From positions 585-25,895 of the forward strand of contig DNXT01000497.1 of the NCBI GenBank assembly GCA_003505795.1: a stretch of DNA of 25,311 nucleotides, in the 5' to 3' direction. Origin of the DNA: Lysobacteraceae bacterium. GTDB taxonomy: Bacteria > Pseudomonadota > Gammaproteobacteria > Xanthomonadales > Xanthomonadaceae. The translations under genes and the position numbers were made by a program. Below, piece by piece: positions 6,792 to 17,466 of the stretch (position 1 is the first letter of the stretch; the number at the start of each line of letters is the position of its first letter). The notes beneath the pieces are model-generated. The model saw only the letters and a list, made by a program, of their open reading frames with translations, searched no databases and was not told the origin of the DNA.

Positions 6792-8474
6792 CTATGCCGC
6801 AGGCGCGTCTCGCAGTTCGCGACGCAGGATCTTGCCGACGTTGGTCTTGGGCAGTTCCTTGCGGAACTCGACGATCCGGGGGTGCTTGTAGCCGGTCAGG
6901 TTGGCGCGGGCGTAGGCCTTCACGTCGTCGGCGGTCAGGTCCGGGTCCTTCTTCACGATCACCACCTTCACCACCTCGCCGGAGCGCTCGTCCGGCACGC
7001 CGACCGCGGCCACCTCGAGCACGCCCGGCATCGCCGCGATCACGTCCTCGATCTCGTTGGGGTACACGTTGAAGCCGGACACCAGGATCATGTCCTTCTT
7101 GCGGTCGACGATGTAGAAGAACCCCTGCTCGTCCATCCGCGCGATGTCGCCGGTGTGCAGCCAGCCCTCGGCGTCCATCACCTTGGCGGTCTCCTCCGGG
7201 CGCTGCCAGTAGCCCTTCATCACCTGCGGGCCCTTGATGCACAGCTCGCCGACCTCGCCGACCGCCAGCTGGTTGCCGGCGTCGTCCTTGATGCAGGCGT
7301 CGGTGGAGGGGATCGGCAGGCCGATCGCGCCGTTGTATTCCTTCAGGTCGAGCGGGTTGATGCAGGCCGCCGGCGAGGTCTCGGTCAGGCCGTAGGCCTC
7401 GACCAGGGTGATGCCGGTGACCTTCTTCCAGCGCTCGGCCACCGAACGCTGCACCGCCATGCCGCCGCCCAGGGTCATCTTCAGCGCCGAGAAGTCGATC
7501 TGGTCGAAGCCGGGGGTGTTGAGCAGGCCGTTGAACAGGGTGTTGACGCCGGTGATGGCGGTGAAGCGGCTGCCCTTGAGCTCCTTGACGAAGCCGGGCA
7601 TGTCGCGCGGATTGCTGATCAGGTGGTTGCAGCCGCCGAGCTTCATGAACACCAGCCCGTTCGCGGTCAGCGCGAAGATGTGGTACAGCGGCAGTGCGGT
7701 GATCACCACCTCGTTGCCTTCCTCCAGCTTGCCGGTCGCGGCGATCCACTGGTGCGCCTGCTGCATGTTGGCGACCAGGTTGCGGTGGGTCAGCATCGCG
7801 CCCTTGGCCACCCCGGTGGTGCCGCCGGTGTACTGCAGGAAGGCGATGTCGTCGCTCTCGATCTCCAGCGCCGGCAACGAATGCTTGCGGCCCAGCGCCA
7901 GCGCCTCGCGGAAGCGGATCGCGCCCGGGATGCGGTACTCGGGTACCAGCTTCTTGACGTACTTGACGACGAAGTTGACCAGCGCTCCCTTGGGGAAGCC
8001 GAGCATGTCGCCCAGGCCGGTGGTGATCACCTGCTTGACCGGCGTGTCGGCGATCACCTGCTGCACGGTGTTGCCGAAGTTGTCGATCGCCACCAGCACG
8101 CTGGCGCCGGCATCGACCAGCTGGTGCTTGAGCTCGCGCGCGGTGTACAGCGGGTTGACGTTCACCACGGTCAGGCCGGCGCGCAGGATGCCGAAGGTGG
8201 CGACCGGGTACTGCAGGCAGTTGGGCATCATCAGGGCGACGCGGTCGCCCTTCTTGAGCTTCAGCTCGCCCAGCAGGTAGGCGGCGAACTGGGTGGCGAG
8301 CTCGTCGGCCTGGCCGTAGCTGAGGGTCTTGCCGAAGCTGGAGTAGGCCGGGCGGTCACGGAACTTGGCGACGGACGTGGCGAAGACGTCCGCGATGGTG
8401 CGGAACTCGTCGACGTTGATTTCGGCAGGCACACCCGCCGGATAGCTTTGCAACCAAGGACGCGCCTGACTCAT
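6792..8474 (-). CDS. rpfB: RpfB: long-chain fatty acyl-CoA ligase of the DSF locus
   Basis: A 560-residue adenylate-forming enzyme that activates long-chain fatty acids to acyl-CoA via acyl-AMP. Motifs in order: the phosphate-binding loop YTGGTTGVAKG (215-225), YGLTE (361-365), the hinge and ribose-binding segment (TGD 441-443; DRKKDMILVSGFN around 458-469) and the C-terminal catalytic lysine K548 in PKTNVGKIL. In Xanthomonas, RpfB is known for DSF turnover and fatty acid activation at high cell density. The ATG at 8474 gives MSQARPWLQ and follows a strong GGAGG site on the minus strand. The frame opens further to 8642, but that extension lacks family sequence and overlaps the divergent upstream region. 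A plain FadD is the only real alternative; position next to rpfF decides for rpfB. Confidence 0.96.
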   Translation of the reverse strand: MSQARPWLQSYPAGVPAEINVDEFRTIADVFATSVAKFRDRPAYSSFGKTLSYGQADELATQFAAYLLGELKLKKGDRVALMMPNCLQYPVATFGILRAGLTVVNVNPLYTARELKHQLVDAGASVLVAIDNFGNTVQQVIADTPVKQVITTGLGDMLGFPKGALVNFVVKYVKKLVPEYRIPGAIRFREALALGRKHSLPALEIESDDIAFLQYTGGTTGVAKGAMLTHRNLVANMQQAHQWIAATGKLEEGNEVVITALPLYHIFALTANGLVFMKLGGCNHLISNPRDMPGFVKELKGSRFTAITGVNTLFNGLLNTPGFDQIDFSALKMTLGGGMAVQRSVAERWKKVTGITLVEAYGLTETSPAACINPLDLKEYNGAIGLPIPSTDACIKDDAGNQLAVGEVGELCIKGPQVMKGYWQRPEETAKVMDAEGWLHTGDIARMDEQGFFYIVDRKKDMILVSGFNVYPNEIEDVIAAMPGVLEVAAVGVPDERSGEVVKVVIVKKDPDLTADDVKAYARANLTGYKHPRIVEFRKELPKTNVGKILRRELRDAPAA

Positions 8475-8590
8475 TTGGCCCCCCTCCAGGGATTGATGTG
8501 TTGGCCGCCGGCAGTGATCTGCGGCGCTGTAGATGGCAGGATACCGTTCCGCATGGAAAAGGCGAAGGGATTGTGAAAGAACGAAGGGCG

Positions 8591-9028
8591 ATGGCGCGGT
8601 TTTTGCTGCTGCTGGTGGCGTGTTCCCTGCTTTTGGGGGCATGTCGGCGCGAGCCGCCGGAGCAGCGGCTGCGCGCCCGGGTCGAGGCGATGCGTGACGC
8701 GCTGCAGCAGCGCAAGCCCGCGGATTTCATGGCCGCGGTCGCCGCCGACTTCGTCGGCAACGACGGCCTGGACCGGGCGGCGTTGCAGCGGATGCTGCAG
8801 CTGCAGGTGCTGGGCAACGCCTCCATCGGCGCCACCCTGGGGCCGATGGAGGTGCAGATGCACGGCGACCGGGCAACGGTGGCGTTCGACGCGCTGCTGA
8901 CCGGCGCCGGCGCGGGGCGCCTGCTGCCCGAGCGAGCGCAGGCCTACCGGGTGGTCAGCGGCTGGCGCGAGGAGGACGGCGAGTGGCGGCTGTACCGCGC
9001 CGAGTGGAGCGGCGTCTCGGAGCGCTGA
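8591..9028 (+). CDS. Small putative lipoprotein, function unknown
   Basis: A 145-residue predicted lipoprotein. Residues 1-18 form a short positive start, a leucine-rich core and a lipobox (LLLGAC), so Cys18 is the likely lipidated residue. The mature part has a predicted helical start (about 24-60, with RLRARVEAMRDALQQR) and then strands ending in GWREEDGEWRLYRAEW. That layout resembles small NTF2/SnoaL-like alpha+beta proteins, but I see no catalytic motif and assign no function. I chose the ATG at 8591 because the signal peptide starts there; a GTG at 8573 in the same frame is possible. An AAGGG motif sits just upstream. It diverges from rpfB across 116 bp and converges on the AIPR gene. 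Codon use matches its neighbours. Confidence 0.75.
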   Translation: MARFLLLLVACSLLLGACRREPPEQRLRARVEAMRDALQQRKPADFMAAVAADFVGNDGLDRAALQRMLQLQVLGNASIGATLGPMEVQMHGDRATVAFDALLTGAGAGRLLPERAQAYRVVSGWREEDGEWRLYRAEWSGVSER

Positions 9029-9041
9029 CTGCAACGTGCCT

Positions 9042-9109
9042 TGTGGAGGGGCTTCCGGCCCCGACCGGCTCTGCCGGCAGAGCCGGACAGGGCCGGAAGC
9101 TCCTCCCAC
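9042..9109. repeat. REP-like palindromic element, left of the AIPR gene
   Basis: The outer arms (about 9045-9060 and 9091-9106) share GGCTTCCGGCC and its complement, with one mismatch further out. The middle, 9065-9086, is a perfect 22-base palindrome (CCGGCTCTGCC and its complement). The element lies between the convergent stops of the lipoprotein gene (9028) and the AIPR gene (9115), so it may serve as a two-way transcription end. Its outer arm, GGAGGGGCTTCCGGCC, is close to the arm of the element at 11107-11170. Elements with this GGAGCGGCTTC-type arm are common extragenic repeats in Xanthomonadaceae (general knowledge). Confidence 0.7.
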
Positions 9110-9114
9110 ATCCG

Positions 9115-11031
9115 TCAATCCGCCCCGGCCCGATCCAGCGCGGCAATGACGAGCTGGCGCGCCGAGGTGCCGCCGATGGTCCTGCCCATGACCGACTTGT
9201 TGATCGCCAGTGCGCTGCGCAGGCGTGGCGTGTCGGCCTCGGGTTTCCCGAGCTTCTCCCATTTCAGGAAGGCGTTGAGGTCGGCGTTGAAGGTGTTGAG
9301 GTAGGAAGGCTCGGAGAACACGCTGTCGTCCGAGCCCTGGGTGAAGTAGCCGTCGATGACCTCGGCGGCGCTCTCCAGCAGGGCGCCGCCGGCGGCCTTG
9401 TCCTCCAGTACCCGTATCAGCGCGGCCGATACCGAGCGATGGTCCTGCGGCCTGTCGGCGCGCGAGAGCACGTCCCGGAGCAGGTCGATCACCACCATCA
9501 GGAAAAGGAAGCGGGTCTGCCGCCGCGACGGCTTGGCCGCGCCGCGGCCGAAGCCCAGCTCGGCGGTGGCCTGCTGCAGCAGGTAGGCCGCGTACAGGTC
9601 GGTGGCGCCGAACGGGCCGCCGTCGCTGTCGGCGCCGTTGACGATGCGCTTGAACACCGAGCCGTCGGGCAGGAACGGCGGGTTCTTGCCGAACGCGGTG
9701 CCGGCCTCGCCGAGCCAGCCGGCGCCGTACACCTTGACCAGGTCGGCGGCGTTGGCGTGGCGCTCGAACTGGCGCGCGCCGGGATTGGTGTTCTGCAGCG
9801 CCTTCTGCGAGTCCCAGCCGCCGCGCTGGATCTCCAGGTACAGCCCGTAGCGCCCGGCCAGTTCGTGCTGCCAGGTGCGGAAGTCGCCGGTGAGGGCCAG
9901 GAAGTCCTTCTCGCGGATGGCGTTCTGGCTGTTGGTGTAGCGGGTGATGGCCTGCAGCAGGGTCTCGCCGCTGGTGCCGACCTTGACCACCTTGGCCACC
10001 ACCACGCCCTGGGCGGCGCGCTTCTTCCACGCCTCGATCTCGGGATTGACCCCGGTGCCGCCGGCGTTGAGCTTGTTGTGGAACACCTCCCAGATCGTGC
10101 GCGTGGTCTGGCAGCCGTTGACGATGTACGGCTCCTCCAGCACCACCTTGCCATCCTGCAGGCGGTAGTCGTGCACGACCACGGTGATGCCGTTGTTGTA
10201 CAGCCCGAAGCGCTCGGGCGCGTCGCGCAGGGTGGCCTGCATGGCCTTGTTGACCTTGCCGCGGCCGCCGAGGAAGCGGCGCACGTTCTTCTCGTAGATG
10301 CGGTCCAGGTCGCCGGTGCGGTCGCGGTAGCGGCGCAGGAAGCCGTACAGGTCCTGCAGCCCGACCGGGCCGACCAGCAGGTCGTCGCCGGAGGGCGTCA
10401 GGCGGGCGTCCAGCTCCACCGCCAGGCGGGTCGCGGGGGAGGTGTGGATTTCCTGCAGGCGCGCGTGGATGGTCTCGATCGAGATCGCCTCGACGTCGAA
10501 GATCGGGCCCAGCCGCGCCGTGCCCATCGCGCGCAGGTCGCCCAGCACGCGCCGGTGCTCCTCGTCCAGCGCGTATTCGGTGGCGTAGACCAGGACGATG
10601 CGGTCGCCGGGACCGGCGCCGTTGCGGAAGTTGCCGAGCCGCTCCAGCAGGCCCTCGGCCAGCGAGTTCAGGCGCGGACGGCGGCCGTCGAGGGTGTCGA
10701 TCACCTTCTGGCCCTCGATCAGCAGCGTGCCGTTGCCGGCGAAGGCGGTGCCGTACTTGCTCTGCACCAGGTACCAGGTATGCCCGGACACGGCGGAGTC
10801 GTCGGACATTTCCTCCGGCCCGGTGTCGAGCACGGCCACGTCGATGCCGCCGTCGCCGGAGCCGTCGCAATGGATGAAGTCGGCGGCGTTCTCGGCCACG
10901 TCCAGCCATTGCGTGACCAGCTTGAGCGCGAAGCGTCGGCCCAGCTCCACGCTGGACGGGGTGCCGGCCTTGACGCTTTCCAGCCACGAATCGCGGAAGG
11001 CTTCCAGGCCGACCGGTGAATCCCCTGCCAT
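9115..11031 (-). CDS. AIPR-family abortive-infection protein with a Mrr-like nuclease signature
   Basis: A 638-residue soluble protein. The core is recognisable as the AIPR family (named for a lactococcal abortive infection phage resistance protein): LYNNGITVVV (277-286), YIVNGCQTTRTIWE (302-315) and RYTNSQNAIREKDF (364-377). The N-terminal ~120 residues look like a PD-(D/E)XK restriction-nuclease fold of Mrr type: E29 in a first helix, GDGGIDVAV with D64, then YLVQSKYG with Q90-x-K92. The inferred role is phage defence through nucleic acid cleavage; this is not shown by sequence alone. The ATG at 11031 has an AGGGGG site at good spacing. No methylase, helicase, ATPase or small antitoxin lies beside it. 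Palindromic repeats lie on both sides, which suggests it entered this locus as a cassette. Confidence 0.85.
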   Translation of the reverse strand: MAGDSPVGLEAFRDSWLESVKAGTPSSVELGRRFALKLVTQWLDVAENAADFIHCDGSGDGGIDVAVLDTGPEEMSDDSAVSGHTWYLVQSKYGTAFAGNGTLLIEGQKVIDTLDGRRPRLNSLAEGLLERLGNFRNGAGPGDRIVLVYATEYALDEEHRRVLGDLRAMGTARLGPIFDVEAISIETIHARLQEIHTSPATRLAVELDARLTPSGDDLLVGPVGLQDLYGFLRRYRDRTGDLDRIYEKNVRRFLGGRGKVNKAMQATLRDAPERFGLYNNGITVVVHDYRLQDGKVVLEEPYIVNGCQTTRTIWEVFHNKLNAGGTGVNPEIEAWKKRAAQGVVVAKVVKVGTSGETLLQAITRYTNSQNAIREKDFLALTGDFRTWQHELAGRYGLYLEIQRGGWDSQKALQNTNPGARQFERHANAADLVKVYGAGWLGEAGTAFGKNPPFLPDGSVFKRIVNGADSDGGPFGATDLYAAYLLQQATAELGFGRGAAKPSRRQTRFLFLMVVIDLLRDVLSRADRPQDHRSVSAALIRVLEDKAAGGALLESAAEVIDGYFTQGSDDSVFSEPSYLNTFNADLNAFLKWEKLGKPEADTPRLRSALAINKSVMGRTIGGTSARQLVIAALDRAGAD

Positions 11032-11106
11032 GATGCTGCCCCCTGTGTGCGAACCGGGGCACTATCGCAGAGGCGGGCAGGGACTGCCAGACAGCCTGCT
11101 TTTCGC

Positions 11107-11170
11107 AGGAGCGGCTTCGGCCGCGATGAGGCTCTGCCGGTAGAACTCTATCGAGGCCGAAGCCGCTCCT
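11107..11170. repeat. REP-like palindromic element, right of the AIPR gene
   Basis: Perfect 16-bp arms, AGGAGCGGCTTCGGCC at 11107-11122 and its complement at 11155-11170, surround a 32-base loop. The element sits between the AIPR start (11031) and the acnA stop (11187). It therefore lies downstream of acnA and upstream of AIPR on the minus strand. Its arm is nearly the same as that of the element at 9042-9109, so the AIPR gene is framed by two related repeats. It could act as an acnA mRNA 3' stabiliser or terminator, although no T-run follows on the minus strand. Confidence 0.75.
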
Positions 11171-11186
11171 ACGACAGCAACGGCGG

Positions 11187-13949
<2,763 letters not shown>

Positions 13950-14043
13950 GCGGTGGAACTCCTATGGCTTCTAGGCTTTAGGGACTGACGGCATTCTGAC
14001 CGATTCAGTGTGTAGGTTCGGTGTGGCAGGCATGTCATGCGGG

Positions 14044-14085
14044 CTTGAGTATGAAAACTCAAGTATGTATGATACTTGCATACTT
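14044..14085 (+). promoter_or_regulatory. Sigma-70 promoter overlaid by palindromic operator repeats, upstream of the toxin-antitoxin pair
   Basis: A -35-like TTGAGT (14045-14050), a 17-base spacer and a -10 TATGAT (14068-14073) make the best promoter in the window. The same bases form inverted repeats: CTTGAGT (14044-14050) with ACTCAAG (14057-14063), and AAGTAT (14061-14066) with ATACTT (14072-14077). A further CATACTT ends at 14085. AbrB-type antitoxins usually bind such repeats to repress their own operon, so these are probable operators. The stretch is clearly AT-rich against a GC-rich background. The antitoxin start lies about 20-30 bases past the likely transcription start. Confidence 0.75.
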
Positions 14086-14101
14086 CGCGGAGACTACTCC
14101 C

Positions 14102-14350
14102 ATGGAAGCCACCGTTGCCGAACGCGGCCAGATCACCCTCCCCAAGGCGGTCCGCGATGCGCTGGGCCTGACCAAGGGCACCACGCTCAAGGTCGAGCTG
14201 GACGGCGGCCGGATCATCCTGCGCAAGGACGTCAGCGAGGCGCTGCGCAAGGTGCGCGGCAAGTTCCGGCTGGTCGATGGCCTGACCAGCACCGACGAGG
14301 CCATGCGCACGATCCGCGGCCGCGCGCCCGGGGATCCGTTCGACCCATGA
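14102..14350 (+). CDS. AbrB/MazE-fold antitoxin (VapB-like)
   Basis: An 82-residue DNA-binding antitoxin. Residues 3-45 are a swapped-hairpin SpoVT/AbrB domain: ATVAERGQITLPKAVRDALG followed by KGTTLKVELDGGRIILRK. The C-terminal half (about 47-82) would bind and neutralise the toxin. I chose the ATG at 14102, which follows GGAG (14089-14092). The frame opens earlier, at 14021, but that start lies upstream of the promoter. The PIN-domain toxin starts 52 bases after the stop, a wider gap than the overlap often seen in vapBC operons. Autorepression is expected through the palindromes at 14044-14085. Whether it acts as a plasmid-like stabiliser or a stress module cannot be told from sequence. Confidence 0.9.
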   Translation: MEATVAERGQITLPKAVRDALGLTKGTTLKVELDGGRIILRKDVSEALRKVRGKFRLVDGLTSTDEAMRTIRGRAPGDPFDP

Positions 14351-14402
14351 TGCGGTTCCGATTCCCGCGCCGAGGCGCGCGCATCGCCGTGCGGATCGCC
14401 CG

Positions 14403-14810
14403 ATGATCGCCCTGGACTCCTCGGTGCTGCTCGACATCCTGATCGGCGACCCCACGTTCGCGGAGGTGTCCGAGACGTGCATCGGCGACGCGCTGGCGCG
14501 CGACGAGGTGGTGGTGTGCGACGCGGTCGTGGCGGAGGTGCAGGCGATGCTGGACACCCAGGCCGACCTGATGGAGACCCTGGCCTCCATCGGGGTGCGC
14601 TACGAGGCCACCCACGAGGCCGCGGCGGTGCGCGCCGGCCACATGAACAAGCGCTTCCGCGCGCGTGGCGGCAAGCGCGAGCGGGTGGTCGCCGATTTCC
14701 TGATCGGCGCGCACGCGCTGCTCCAGTGCGATGGCCTGATCACCCGCGACGAGGGCTTTTTCCGCGACTACTTCAAGGGCCTGAAGATCATCGTGCCCAA
14801 GCCCGCCTGA
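14403..14810 (+). CDS. PIN-domain ribonuclease toxin (VapC-like)
   Basis: A 135-residue PIN-domain protein, the usual size for VapC toxins, which cut specific RNAs such as initiator tRNA or rRNA loops when freed from antitoxin. The acidic metal-binding set is complete: D5 (MIALDSSVLLD), E45 (VVAEVQAML), D98 (VVADFLIGAHAL) and D116 (LITRDEGFF). A functional nuclease is therefore likely. The RNA target cannot be predicted. It starts with ATG at 14403 with only a weak ribosome site, so its translation may depend on the upstream antitoxin. acnB starts 54 bases after its stop on the same strand, with no convincing terminator between them, so read-through into acnB is possible. Confidence 0.88.
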   Translation: MIALDSSVLLDILIGDPTFAEVSETCIGDALARDEVVVCDAVVAEVQAMLDTQADLMETLASIGVRYEATHEAAAVRAGHMNKRFRARGGKRERVVADFLIGAHALLQCDGLITRDEGFFRDYFKGLKIIVPKPA

Positions 14811-14864
14811 CCCGCATTCCTTTTTTTGTCCTTGTTCGATCCTGTTTTCCCCGGAGACCCCGTA

Positions 14865-17456
14865 ATGTTGGAAGCCTACCGCCACCACGTCGCAGAGCGC
14901 GCCGCGCTCGGTATCCCGCCGCTGCCGCTGACCGCGCAGCAGACCGCCGATCTCATCGAGCTGCTGAAGGCCCCGCCGGCAGGCGAGGAGGCGTTCCTGG
15001 TCGAGCTGATCACCCACCGCGTGCCGGCCGGCGTCGACGACGCGGCCAAGGTCAAGGCCTCGTACCTGGCGGCGCTGGCGTTCGGCACCGAGACCAACCC
15101 GCTGATCGGCCGCGAGCGCGCCACCGAGCTGCTGGGCACCATGCTCGGCGGCTACAACGTGCACCCGCTGGTCGAGCTGCTCGACGACGCCAACGTCGGC
15201 GCCATCGCCGCCGAGGGCCTGAAGCACACGTTGCTGGTGTTCGATGCGTTCCACGACGTGCAGGAGAAGGCCGAGCAGGGCAACGCCAACGCCCTGGCCG
15301 TGCTCAGGAGCTGGGCCGAGGCCGAATGGTTCACCAGCAAGCCGGAAGTGCCGCAGAGCCTGACCGTCACCGTGTTCAAGGTGCCGGGCGAGACCAATAC
15401 CGACGACCTGTCGCCGGCGCCGGACGCGACCACCCGCCCGGACATCCCGATGCACGCGCTGGCGATGCTGAAGAACAAGCGCGACGGCGCCGCGTTCGTG
15501 CCGGAGGAAGACGGCAAGCGCGGCCCGATCCAGGCGATCCTCGACCTGAAGGACAAGGGCCACCTGGTCGCCTACGTCGGCGACGTGGTCGGCACCGGTT
15601 CCTCGCGCAAGTCGGCGACCAACAGCGTGCTGTGGTGGACCGGCGAGGACATCCCCTACATCCCGAACAAGCGCTTCGGCGGCGTCTGCCTGGGCTCGAA
15701 GATCGCCCCGATCTTCTACAACACCATGGAAGACGCCGGCGCATTGCCGATCGAGCTGGACGTGTCGCAGATGGAGCACGGCGACGTGGTCGAGCTGCGC
15801 CCGTACGACGGCAAGGCGCTCAAGAACGGCGAGGTGATCGCCGAGTTCGAGCTCAAGAGCGAGGTGCTGCTGGACGAGGTGCGCGCCGGCGGCCGCATCC
15901 CGCTGATCATCGGCCGCGGCCTGACCGGCAAGGCGCGCGAGGCGCTGAAGCTGCCCCCGACCGACCTGTTCCGCCTGCCGGTCAACCCGCCGGACACCGG
16001 CAAGGGCTTCTCGCTGGCGCAGAAGATGGTCGGCCGCGCCTGCGGCCTGCCGGAAGGCCAGGGCATGCGCCCGGGCACCTACTGCGAGCCGAAGATGACC
16101 TCGGTGGGTTCGCAGGACACCACCGGCCCGATGACCCGCGACGAGCTCAAGGACCTGGCCTGCCTGGGCTTCTCGGCCGACCTGGTGATGCAGTCGTTCT
16201 GCCACACCGCGGCCTATCCGAAGCCGGTCGACGTCAAGACCCACCACACCCTGCCGGAGTTCATCTCCACCCGCGGCGGCGTGTCGCTGCGCCCGGGCGA
16301 CGGCGTGATCCACAGCTGGCTCAACCGCATGCTGCTGCCCGACACCGTCGGCACCGGCGGCGACTCGCACACCCGCTTCCCGATCGGCATCTCGTTCCCG
16401 GCCGGTTCCGGCCTGGTCGCGTTCGCCGCGGCCACCGGGGTGATGCCGCTGGACATGCCCGAGTCGGTGCTGGTGCGCTTCAAGGGCCAGATGCAGCCGG
16501 GCGTGACCCTGCGCGACCTGGTCAACGCGATCCCGCTGTACGCGATCAAGGACGGCCTGCTGACCGTGGCCAAGCAGGGCAAGAAGAACATCTTCTCCGG
16601 CCGCATCCTCGAGATCGAGGGCCTGCCGGAGCTGAAGGTGGAGCAGGCGTTCGAGCTGTCCGACGCCTCGGCCGAGCGTTCGGCCGCCGGCTGCACGGTG
16701 CGCCTGAACAAGGAGCCGATCATCGAGTACCTCAACAGCAACATCACGCTGCTGAAGTGGATGATCGCCGAAGGCTACGCCGACGCGCGCACCCTGGGCC
16801 GCCGGATCAAGAAGATGGAGGAGTGGCTGGCCGATCCGCAGCTGCTCGAGCCGGACGCCGACGCCGAGTACGCCGCCGTCATCGAGATCGACCTGGCCGA
16901 CATCCACGAGCCGATCGTGGCCTGCCCGAACGACCCGGACGACGTGAAGACGCTGTCCGAGGTCGCCGGCGCGGCGATCGACGAGGTGTTCATCGGCTCG
17001 TGCATGACCAACATCGGCCACTTCCGCGCCGCCGCCAAGCTGCTGGAAGGCAAGCGCGACATCCCGACCCGGCTGTGGGTCGCGCCGCCGACCAAGATGG
17101 ACGCCTCCGAACTGACCAAGGAAGGCCACTACGGCACCTTCGGCGCGGCCGGCGCGCGCATGGAGATGCCGGGCTGCTCGCTGTGCATGGGCAACCAGGC
17201 GCAGGCGCGCGAGGGCGCCACGGTGTTCTCGACCTCGACCCGCAACTTCCCCAACCGCCTGGGCCGCAACACCAACGTGTACCTGGGTTCGGCGGAGCTG
17301 GCGGCGATCTGCTCGCGCCTGGGACGGATCCCGACCAAGGACGAGTACATGGCCGACGTGGGCGTGATCAAGACCAGTGGCGAGCAGATCTACCGCTACA
17401 TGAACTTCGATCAGATCCGGGACTACCAGGACGTGGCCGACACCGTCGCGGCCTGA
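14865..17456 (+). CDS. acnB: Aconitate hydratase B (bifunctional aconitase/2-methylisocitrate dehydratase type)
   Basis: An 863-residue [4Fe-4S] aconitase of the AcnB class, close to the 865 residues of E. coli AcnB. In this class the swivel domain precedes the catalytic core, after a HEAT-like N-terminal domain. Fe-S ligands are C713 (IGSCMTNIGHF), C771 and C774 (MPGCSLCMGNQ). Substrate-site segments include GTGSSRKSATNS and GGDSHTRFP. It interconverts citrate and isocitrate; AcnB proteins can also act on 2-methylcitrate intermediates. The ATG at 14865 follows GGAG (14853-14856) with eight-base spacing. The pyrimidine-rich leader (T7 at 14821-14827) separates it from the toxin gene. Two unrelated aconitases lying divergently with a toxin-antitoxin pair between them is the notable context. 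Identity is secure. Confidence 0.97.
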   Translation: MLEAYRHHVAERAALGIPPLPLTAQQTADLIELLKAPPAGEEAFLVELITHRVPAGVDDAAKVKASYLAALAFGTETNPLIGRERATELLGTMLGGYNVHPLVELLDDANVGAIAAEGLKHTLLVFDAFHDVQEKAEQGNANALAVLRSWAEAEWFTSKPEVPQSLTVTVFKVPGETNTDDLSPAPDATTRPDIPMHALAMLKNKRDGAAFVPEEDGKRGPIQAILDLKDKGHLVAYVGDVVGTGSSRKSATNSVLWWTGEDIPYIPNKRFGGVCLGSKIAPIFYNTMEDAGALPIELDVSQMEHGDVVELRPYDGKALKNGEVIAEFELKSEVLLDEVRAGGRIPLIIGRGLTGKAREALKLPPTDLFRLPVNPPDTGKGFSLAQKMVGRACGLPEGQGMRPGTYCEPKMTSVGSQDTTGPMTRDELKDLACLGFSADLVMQSFCHTAAYPKPVDVKTHHTLPEFISTRGGVSLRPGDGVIHSWLNRMLLPDTVGTGGDSHTRFPIGISFPAGSGLVAFAAATGVMPLDMPESVLVRFKGQMQPGVTLRDLVNAIPLYAIKDGLLTVAKQGKKNIFSGRILEIEGLPELKVEQAFELSDASAERSAAGCTVRLNKEPIIEYLNSNITLLKWMIAEGYADARTLGRRIKKMEEWLADPQLLEPDADAEYAAVIEIDLADIHEPIVACPNDPDDVKTLSEVAGAAIDEVFIGSCMTNIGHFRAAAKLLEGKRDIPTRLWVAPPTKMDASELTKEGHYGTFGAAGARMEMPGCSLCMGNQAQAREGATVFSTSTRNFPNRLGRNTNVYLGSAELAAICSRLGRIPTKDEYMADVGVIKTSGEQIYRYMNFDQIRDYQDVADTVAA

Positions 17457-17466
17457 TCGTGGCCAC

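Noticed and set aside
8475..8590. Possible rpfB promoter (minus-strand TATCCT with TTCGCC upstream)
   Set aside because: The -35 match is poor. The region surely holds divergent promoters, but I cannot place them.
14021..14101. Earlier start for the antitoxin gene
   Set aside because: The extra codons would begin upstream of the promoter hexamers and are not AbrB-like.
14811..14830. T7 run after the toxin gene as an intrinsic terminator
   Set aside because: No stem-loop precedes the T-run at 14821-14827.
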